DNA from: Rhodospirillaceae bacterium
GTDB lineage: Bacteria; Pseudomonadota; Alphaproteobacteria; Rhodospirillales; UBA2165
Reading direction: 5' to 3'
NCBI GenBank assembly: GCA_002723345.1
Contig: PBNV01000022.1
Span: 1 to 38,393, forward strand
DNA: 38,393 nucleotides
This document shows, one piece after another, positions 32,645 to 38,393 of the stretch; positions within the stretch are counted from its first letter, which is position 1; every line of letters begins with the position of its first letter. The notes under the pieces are model-generated. The model was not told the origin of the DNA, searched no databases, and worked only from the letters and a program-made list of their open reading frames with translations. The translations under genes and the position numbers were made by a program.

Positions 32645-33751
32645 ATGCGCGGATTTATCGGTGGGCTCATCTTGGGATTGGTTATCGGTGTGATGCTTGC
32701 GGTGGCCGGCCCACAGACCAACACTCTAGTCAATGGCAAGAAGGAAGCCAAAGGACCCGAAGTTGAAAAAGACATGGGAACGTCAGGCTCACCGGTCGAC
32801 TGGCGTCTTTCCGGCGTGGCACCAGATTACGCGGCATTTTCCACCGATGCTCGCCGCGTCGCTGCTCGGATTACTAGTTTAACAGGGGCCGGTGTAAAAA
32901 TGTCCTACCATGCCTCGGGATCGCAGGAAAACAGTCTGGAGTTGTTCAATGCAGTATCCTTCGGCACGATCGAAGCAGTGTTTTCCAGGACTGGTAATTG
33001 GGGCAATAAATCTCGCGGCTTCGATTTTTTAGCGGGCCTGCCTTTTGGCCCCCCCGGAGATGAGTTCCTTGCATGGTACCATCAGGGCGGCGGCAAGGCC
33101 TTGGTCAGTGCCTTATTTCGCCGACATAACATCCAAGGCATTCTGTGTGGCTTAAGCGGTGCAGCTCCCGACGGTTTGTTCACTGCGCCGGTTAATTTTC
33201 TCAACGACTTTCGTAATAAATCGATAGCCGCCACTGGGCTCAGCGCACTCGTGCTTCGTAGAGCTGGAGCACAGGTTACGACTAAAACGTGGCGGGAGAT
33301 GGTCCCTAGCCTTCGCGACGGCACTCTGTTTGGCGCAATTTTTTCCGGCCCGATAATACTTGATCAGAACATTCTGAAGACCTCTGCAAAACACCTCTAC
33401 TTCCCTGGCTGGTCTCAGCAGGTAAGTTCCTATTATTTGATGATACATCTCCGCAACTGGAATGGACTTAGCAAAATTGCGCAAACACGGATTAAAGCGG
33501 CCTGCTATAAAAATATTGTGCACACTTTTACGCATAGCGAAGGCACCCATTTCAAACGCCTAAAAAAGATGGTCAATGAGGGTGCCGAAGTTCACGAATG
33601 GCCCCCAGAGACAATTGCTAGCCTGAGGGCGATCTGGGACCAGGAGTCGAGAAGACTGTCTCGCTATGACCGGGACTTTGGGCGTCTCTGGTCCTCGCTA
33701 AAAAACTTTAGGCGCGATTTCAAGATCTGGAAGGAGCTGGGATACCTCTGA
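32645..33751 (+). CDS. TRAP transporter solute-binding protein (DctP/TakP-like)
   Basis: Periplasmic solute receptor of the TRAP family, 368 residues. After an uncleaved-looking or lipid-free signal segment (GFIGGLILGLVIGVMLAVAG), the fold blocks follow. LPFGPPGDEFLAWYHQGGG and IAATGLSALVLRRAGAQV match the TakP (keto-acid) type, as does YFPGWSQQ. The usual PGWHEP reads PGWSQQ, so ligand contacts differ. The ATG at 32645 is preferred over TTG 32633. TRAP receptors usually sit beside dctQ and dctM membrane subunits; none is found in the following genes, so it is an orphan. It probably binds a carboxylate, but the substrate is unknown. Confidence 0.85.
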   Translation: MRGFIGGLILGLVIGVMLAVAGPQTNTLVNGKKEAKGPEVEKDMGTSGSPVDWRLSGVAPDYAAFSTDARRVAARITSLTGAGVKMSYHASGSQENSLELFNAVSFGTIEAVFSRTGNWGNKSRGFDFLAGLPFGPPGDEFLAWYHQGGGKALVSALFRRHNIQGILCGLSGAAPDGLFTAPVNFLNDFRNKSIAATGLSALVLRRAGAQVTTKTWREMVPSLRDGTLFGAIFSGPIILDQNILKTSAKHLYFPGWSQQVSSYYLMIHLRNWNGLSKIAQTRIKAACYKNIVHTFTHSEGTHFKRLKKMVNEGAEVHEWPPETIASLRAIWDQESRRLSRYDRDFGRLWSSLKNFRRDFKIWKELGYL

Positions 33752-33791
33752 TCCTCGGCGTGGAATAAGCCCATTTTGATCACGAATCGGC

Positions 33792-33962
33792 CTACTGTCT
33801 ACCAAACGTTAATAGTTCCACCCTGTTGCTGCCGACAAACTCGAGATCAGCCCTTCGCTGGTCGGCGTATTCGACAAAAAGGCAGGCGCCGCGCCCGGGT
33901 TTAATGGGTATTAGGCCAAAAAGCGCCGACTGCGATTGGAATAAAGTGACGTTGCAATGCAC
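33792..33962 (-). CDS. Possible small ORF or gene remnant
   Basis: A leftward 56-codon frame from GTG at 33962 to TAG at 33792-33794. The product contains ALFGLIPIKPGRGACLFVEY and VGSNRVELLTFG, an ordered, protein-like composition, unlike random translation. I do not recognise it. There is no ATG and no clear ribosome-binding site, and the frame is closed just upstream by TAG. It may be the tail of a lost gene. Confidence 0.25.
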   Translation of the reverse strand: MHCNVTLFQSQSALFGLIPIKPGRGACLFVEYADQRRADLEFVGSNRVELLTFGRQ

Positions 33963-34499
33963 CTAACAGATCCAGCGAGGTTCTTAAGAAGAAACCGGCG
34001 AACGCTCTCCAATGAGTCTCAGAACGAAGAAAAAGAGACAGCGCAACGATTTGAAAATTTAATGAGAAACACACCAATGACCGCCCGGTCTTTTCACGAT
34101 AAACCCCTGAGCCATTCTGATGCCGTGCTATATCGACTTTGTTGGCACCAAACAGATTTTCACTAATCCATCCCTGGCCAAGGAAATTCGATTACGATAA
34201 TAACCTCGGAGTTTCCAGAGACCACTGATAACATCCTGTTATAAATTGATAACAGACACAGAATTGTAGAACTTTCTGACACGTCCAATTCTTTTATCCA
34301 ACGAATTTATACGGCATGTACTATTTCCCTTGCAGCGGGTGAAGGTATGGACAGACGCATGCTTTAAACAATATTGCTCACGGGACCATGCGATATATTT
34401 TAACGGCAGCAAAAATAAAGCTGTTGTTTGCCCGTTCTAACAGAAACCGATAATATCAAACGATGTGAACGGTCTCCCTCAAATTGAAACTCAGCTCCA
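33963..34499. promoter_or_regulatory. Upstream region of apt with repeated TGATAACA half-sites
   Basis: 537 bases with no supported gene. An inverted repeat CTGTTAT (34236-34242) and ATAACAG (34249-34255) with a 6-base spacer sits beside a third related element, CTGATAACA at 34225-34233. This may be a regulator-binding site, 245 bases before apt. Short open frames here (for example one from 33957) lack start signals and family features. Confidence 0.35.
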
Positions 34500-35015
34500 A
34501 TGGAACTCAAAGATCATATTCGCGGAATACCCGATTTTCCCAAGCCAGGTATACTATTTTATGACATTTCAACCCTCATCGCGCATGCTGATGCCTGGCG
34601 GGTTACAATGGACGGGCTCGCAAAAGCCGTGAGCCATTATCAACCTGACGTCCTCGCAGGTATTGAATCGCGCGGTTTTCTGGTTGCAGCGCCTCTGGCA
34701 CTCAAACTCGGACTCGGTTTTGTAATGGTCCGAAAAGAGGGTAAGCTGCCGGGAGCAACTGTAAGTCATCAATACGATTTAGAATATGGTATGGACACAG
34801 TAGAAATTCAGGCAGACGCGGTGAAGGCCGGTGACCGGATTGTCTTGGTGGATGACCTACTCGCAACCGGCGGAACGATGAATGCGGCGGCGGCCTTGTT
34901 TAGTAAAGTTGGCGCAGATATCGCGGGTGCAGCCTGCATCATTGAGCTCACCTTCCTGAAAGGTCGCGAAAAATTGGACATGCCATTCTCGACGCTGGTC
35001 ACCTACGACTCATAA
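34500..35015 (+). CDS. apt: Adenine phosphoribosyltransferase
   Basis: Salvages adenine with PRPP to AMP. It has 171 residues, the normal size. The N-terminus [20 protein letters not shown] is typical. ESRGF and VRKEGKLPG are family loops, and the PRPP-binding motif [12 protein letters not shown] is complete. The start ATG has only a weak ribosome-binding site. It stands alone: the upstream gap is long and the downstream 305 bases have no gene. Confidence 0.95.
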   Translation: MELKDHIRGIPDFPKPGILFYDISTLIAHADAWRVTMDGLAKAVSHYQPDVLAGIESRGFLVAAPLALKLGLGFVMVRKEGKLPGATVSHQYDLEYGMDTVEIQADAVKAGDRIVLVDDLLATGGTMNAAAALFSKVGADIAGAACIIELTFLKGREKLDMPFSTLVTYDS

Positions 35016-35320
35016 AAGTTTATTGTCAAAGTTCACACGGCCTAATCAGTCAACTGGTCCCTCGGCGCTCATTCATAAAATGCGCCCTCACTCGCAGCAC
35101 AACCCTAGGGTATAGCAACCCGTGTAAACTGGGCGAACGTCTTTCCCAAGGTCAAGCAAAGCCCAGCGATTTCAATTCTGTCAACTAGCCGTCCGCCCGC
35201 GCAAGAGAACCTCTATCAAAGAATATTTTTAGATGAGCTAAGCCCATTTGCGGTTTAGATATCTCGGCATCAACGCTATGTTGGTGTGAGGCTGAACTAA
35301 GACCATCTCCAGGAGGGCTC
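35016..35320. other. Gene-free interval between apt and the GST gene
   Basis: I see no gene, clear terminator or repeat in these 305 bases. The GST promoter presumably lies here, and AGGAGGG directly precedes the GST start. Confidence 0.4.
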
Positions 35321-36118
35321 ATGCTGAAGCTGTATCACAACGACATGTCTAGTTGCGCACAAAAAGTGCGAATTACGCTGGCGGAGAAAGGCCTACCTTG
35401 GGAGGGTTTTCATCTCTCACTTCGTAAGGGCGAGGCCCGAACGGAAGAATATAAAAAACTTAATCCAAATGGCGTAGTTCCGACGCTGATCACCGAGAAC
35501 GGAACCGTGATCATTGAATCCACTGTCATCCTCGAATACTTGGACGACGCTTATCCGGACATTCCTCTGAAACCAGATGACCCCATTGCCCGCGCACGAA
35601 TGCGGTTATGGACAAAAAAATTGGACGAGGGGATCCATGTCAACCTGGCTACCGTTAGCAATGCAGTGGCATTTCGATACCAGCACATCGAAGGGCGATC
35701 TCAAGAGGAGCTACAGGCTTACTTCAATGGTATCCCCGATCCAGAGCGCCGGGCGCGCACCATAGACCTTGTGTCTCACGGTACCAATTCCAAATACTTC
35801 GGACCGGCAATTCATTGTTTCGACACTCTGTTTGACGAGATGGACGCAGCCCTGGAACAGGGTACATGGCTAACCGGGTCACAATACTCCCTAGCCGACA
35901 TTGCATATATGCCTTACCTTACGCGCTTCGATCACCTTGGCCTCTTAGGCGTCCTAAATCACCGTCCCCATTTGAGGCATTGGTATCGTCGCGTCACCGA
36001 TCTCCCCTCCTACGCCGCTGGGATTGGAGATTGGCTTAATGATACGTATCTGTCCCTTATGGCCGAGAAGGGCGCAGAAGCCGCGCCCAGTGTAAAGGCA
36101 ATCCTCGAAGGCAAATAA
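35321..36118 (+). CDS. Glutathione S-transferase family protein
   Basis: Cytosolic GST fold, 265 residues. The thioredoxin-like N-terminal domain begins LKLYHNDMSSCAQKVRITLAE. A Ser-Ser-Cys group is at the active-site position, as in Ser/Cys-type bacterial GSTs. GVVPTLI and the glutathione-binding VIIESTVILEYLDD follow. The C-terminal helical domain has the N-capping ADIAYMPYLTRFDHLG. The start has an excellent ribosome-binding site, AGGAGGG. The C-terminal region is longer than the common 200-220 residues. Dehalogenase, isomerase or ring-cleavage roles are all seen in relatives; context with dioxygenase-like genes hints at aromatic catabolism, without proof. Confidence 0.9.
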   Translation: MLKLYHNDMSSCAQKVRITLAEKGLPWEGFHLSLRKGEARTEEYKKLNPNGVVPTLITENGTVIIESTVILEYLDDAYPDIPLKPDDPIARARMRLWTKKLDEGIHVNLATVSNAVAFRYQHIEGRSQEELQAYFNGIPDPERRARTIDLVSHGTNSKYFGPAIHCFDTLFDEMDAALEQGTWLTGSQYSLADIAYMPYLTRFDHLGLLGVLNHRPHLRHWYRRVTDLPSYAAGIGDWLNDTYLSLMAEKGAEAAPSVKAILEGK

Positions 36119-36256
36119 ACCGCTGCGTGAATCGGCCATAACGTGGCAAAAGAAGTAAAATTATTCTTGCGCCAGTAGCACGAGTTCGCTCTTGTCTATA
36201 GCCCGGCCCTCACGCTAGCCTGGAGCCAATAAATCGTTTCGCTAAGGAGAGACTTA

Positions 36257-37207
36257 ATGGCGGTCCTCGATGGTAAAACCCGCAGATTTTCAGGCGTTTT
36301 TGCGCCGGTTATTACACCTTTTGGTGAAAACTTGTCTCCCGATGCGGGACGCCTGATCACCCACTGCAGATGGATGCTGTCACAGGGCGTGGGATTATCG
36401 GTTTTCGGGACAAACTCAGAAGCCAACTCTCTCTCCGCGGACGAGAAAATTGAGCTCATGGACGCCCTGGTTGGAGCCGGAATCGATCCCAAAATGATGA
36501 TGCCAGGAACCGGGTGCTGCGCCATCACCGAGACCGCCCGTCTTACCGCTCACGCCACCAGACTTGGATGCGGCGGAGTTTTGATGCTGCCCCCTTTTTA
36601 TTACAAAGGGGTGAGCGACGAAGGTCTATTCGCCGCATATGCCAACGTCATTCAACGAGTAGGCTCAGAAGATCTAAGAATTTATCTCTACCATATCCCG
36701 CCGGTGACCAACGTGCCTCTGTCTATTGGCCTCATCGACCGGCTAGTAAAAGAATACCCCACAACGGTTGTCGGCATCAAAGACAGCGGGGGCAATTGGC
36801 TTAATACGAGCGCGATGCTGGATCAGGGATGGGACGATTTTCGCATCTTTGTCGGCGCAGAGACTTTCTTGCTCGACAACATGCGGCGTGGCGGTGCCGG
36901 ATGTATCTCTGCCACAGCGAACGTCAATCCGGCGGCCATCGTTCGCCTTTACGAGACTTGGCAAGACACTGGTGCGGAAGGCCAGCAGCAACAGTTAAAC
37001 TTGATCCGCGATACATTTGGAAAATATGTGGTCATCCCCGCGTTGAAAGCCTGCACGGGGCATTTTAGCGGTGACGCCCGATGGGATATCGTCCGTCCAC
37101 CACTCACGCCGATGGATACTGAGGACAAAGACACGCTTATATCGGCTCTTAATAACCTGGGTTTTGGTATGCCGGGACTTATGGCGATGACGGAACCGGC
37201 GGCATAA
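36257..37207 (+). CDS. DapA-family lyase/aldolase (DHDPS/NAL superfamily)
   Basis: Class I aldolase of the N-acetylneuraminate lyase superfamily, 316 residues. The Schiff-base Lys is in VVGIKDSGGNW, and the catalytic Tyr region is IYLYHIPPV. FGTNSEANSLSADEK replaces the GTTGE motif typical of DHDPS, so it is probably not the lysine-pathway enzyme. It is more likely a pyruvate-type aldolase or dehydratase from catabolism. The ATG follows AAGGAGAG. The VOC protein gene follows after 135 bases in the same direction. Confidence 0.88.
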   Translation: MAVLDGKTRRFSGVFAPVITPFGENLSPDAGRLITHCRWMLSQGVGLSVFGTNSEANSLSADEKIELMDALVGAGIDPKMMMPGTGCCAITETARLTAHATRLGCGGVLMLPPFYYKGVSDEGLFAAYANVIQRVGSEDLRIYLYHIPPVTNVPLSIGLIDRLVKEYPTTVVGIKDSGGNWLNTSAMLDQGWDDFRIFVGAETFLLDNMRRGGAGCISATANVNPAAIVRLYETWQDTGAEGQQQQLNLIRDTFGKYVVIPALKACTGHFSGDARWDIVRPPLTPMDTEDKDTLISALNNLGFGMPGLMAMTEPAA

Positions 37208-37342
37208 ACCCATGATGTCACCTGATCCAATCCATCACCAACAGCCAATGATTCGTAAACAAAGAGGACGTTGGAGCCGATTACCACAACAATCCAAAAA
37301 CACGACTGACGGATCTTTATTCCACGATAGGAAGAGAAAATC

Positions 37343-38251
37343 ATGACTATAAAACGCGTGGAAGGAATCAGATATGGTGTCGAAGACATGCCCGAGTGCA
37401 TCGAGTTTTTGGAGCACTGGGGTCTTGAAAAACTCGAGTCTGGAGATACTGGCGCGGAGTTCAAGACACCCGAAAACCAAACCATTTCACTTCGTCTGAA
37501 AACCGACCCTGTTCTCCCTCCCACCAATGAAGACGGCCCGACTGCTAGAGAAATTACCTGGGGTGTAGACACTAAGGAGGCTTTGAACCAGCTTGGCCGC
37601 GAACTCGCCACTGACCGTGAAGTTACCGATAACGGCAGCGAAGGACTGCAAACCCAGGACGACAGCGGAAATTATTTTGCCCTTCGTCTGGCGGATATTA
37701 AGGAGGACCATCAACTCGAACCTCAGATGAATTTTCATGAGCGGATCACGCGCACGAATGAACGGCATTGGCCTGACGAGAAAGTTAGGCCCCTACGGAT
37801 TGGCCATGTCGTATACAGCCTGCCCGAGGAAGGCAACTGGGAGGCTGCGCAATTTTATATGGATCGATTGAACTTCCTCCTCAGCGACCGTTCCACGGAC
37901 GGCGGTACCTTTATGCGCTGCGACGGCTCAAACTTTCATCACTCGCTGTTCCTGTTCCACCGGCAGGGCACGCACCGTTATTTCAACCACGTCGCATTTG
38001 AATTGAATTCATTTGACCAGATGATGTTCGGCGGCACACACATGCAGGCACACGGTGCGGTAAGCGTTTCTGGGCCAGGGCGACACTCTCTAGGCTCAAA
38101 TTGGTTCTGGTATTTCAATAATCCTTGCGGTGGCGACATAGAATATTTTGCCGATATGGACCGACTGGATGAAAATTGGGAGCCCGGATTCTGGGACGAG
38201 TCCCCCCCTTATGCCCGTTGGTTGCTGGGGGACGACATATTGAAGGGCTGA
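37343..38251 (+). CDS. Two-domain VOC protein, extradiol-dioxygenase-like
   Basis: 302-residue protein made of two vicinal-oxygen-chelate modules, resembling type I extradiol dioxygenases. The C-terminal half retains likely metal ligands: His in IGHVVYSL, His in YFNHVAFEL, and Glu in GDIEYFADMD. The final segment with GSNWFWYFNNPCGGDIEY is family-like. The N-terminal half lacks a clear ligand set, as in catechol 2,3-dioxygenases. AGGAAGAG precedes the ATG. Substrate unknown; a catechol-type diol is an inference. Its 3' end is 5 bases from the convergent kynA end. Confidence 0.85.
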   Translation: MTIKRVEGIRYGVEDMPECIEFLEHWGLEKLESGDTGAEFKTPENQTISLRLKTDPVLPPTNEDGPTAREITWGVDTKEALNQLGRELATDREVTDNGSEGLQTQDDSGNYFALRLADIKEDHQLEPQMNFHERITRTNERHWPDEKVRPLRIGHVVYSLPEEGNWEAAQFYMDRLNFLLSDRSTDGGTFMRCDGSNFHHSLFLFHRQGTHRYFNHVAFELNSFDQMMFGGTHMQAHGAVSVSGPGRHSLGSNWFWYFNNPCGGDIEYFADMDRLDENWEPGFWDESPPYARWLLGDDILKG

Positions 38252-38256
38252 ACGTT

Positions 38257-38393
38257 TTATAATGCCCCCCGCACCTCCCAAAGCTCTGGATAAAAGTATC
38301 GGTCGATTGCTAATTTCAAATATGCCACGCCCGACGACCCGCCTGTACCGGTCTTTGATCCAATAATCCGCTCGACAGTCTTGAAATGCTTAA
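38257..38393 (-). CDS. kynA: Tryptophan 2,3-dioxygenase, C-terminal fragment (runs off window)
   Basis: The last 45 or so codons of a leftward gene end at TAA 38257-38259. The visible sequence includes [20 protein letters not shown] and [12 protein letters not shown]. Both are diagnostic of heme-dependent tryptophan 2,3-dioxygenase, which opens the indole ring to N-formylkynurenine. The GTGGSSG loop contacts substrate and heme. The remainder is beyond the right edge. It suggests a kynurenine pathway in the neighbouring region. Confidence 0.9.
   Translation of the reverse strand, partial: KHFKTVERIIGSKTGTGGSSGVAYLKLAIDRYFYPELWEVRGAL

Noticed and set aside
33957..34166. 69-codon rightward frame in the gap before apt
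   Set aside because: No ribosome-binding site, low-complexity charged composition, no recognisable domain.

Overview
The window is a piece of an alphaproteobacterial chromosome, probably from a Rhodospirillales-like lineage. This rests on the AspRS sequence type, an Hda-type DnaA paralogue beside a PerM-family protein, a glyQ-glyS-ppdK run, and an ispB gene divergent from DUF2007, methyltransferase and S49-peptidase genes. The lineage is an inference from gene content; no marker phylogeny was possible. Several starts are GTG or TTG, and gene pairs often overlap by 1-4 bases.

Left part (1-12488). The 5' 442 codons of aspS run off the left edge. Then come a RutE-type nitroreductase, a metallophosphoesterase closed by a strong terminator, an ArsM-like methyltransferase, and rnd facing ppx. 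A PMT_2/ArnT-type membrane glycosyltransferase follows. A compact leftward operon then holds a DUF2066 exported protein, a CDP-alcohol phosphatidyltransferase, an AI-2E/PerM permease and hda.

Middle (12489-27886). purM-purN is divergent from that operon and meets ndk head-on. The in-frame purM homology extends upstream of any usable ATG/GTG/TTG codon. After ndk come an ABC-F ATPase, a SnoaL-like protein and a Gfo/Idh/MocA oxidoreductase. A long leftward block follows: DUF2007, TrmN6-like methyltransferase, S49 peptidase, a small membrane/Cys-motif protein, a decayed VOC gene, glyQ, glyS and ppdK. ispB diverges from its head.

Right part (27911-38393) is accessory. A Baeyer-Villiger-type monooxygenase borders a 2.3 kb AT-rich mini-island at tRNA-Pro(CGG). 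A 59-bp direct repeat flanks the island. It contains 18 bp of upstream flank plus the 5' half of the tRNA gene, so the intact tRNA at the right end probably received its 5' half from the element. Inside are two tiny overlapping genes, an exported dienelactone-hydrolase-like protein, an integrase fragment without its catalytic core, and a pair of 22-bp palindromic direct repeats near the ends. Beyond the tRNA lie an orphan TRAP solute-binding protein, apt, a GST, a DapA-family lyase/aldolase, a two-domain VOC (extradiol-dioxygenase-like) protein, and the 3' end of tryptophan 2,3-dioxygenase. These genes suggest aromatic or organic-acid catabolism.

The best candidate for something unusual is the tRNA-Pro island. 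I see no CRISPR array, no complete transposon and no recognisable defence system.
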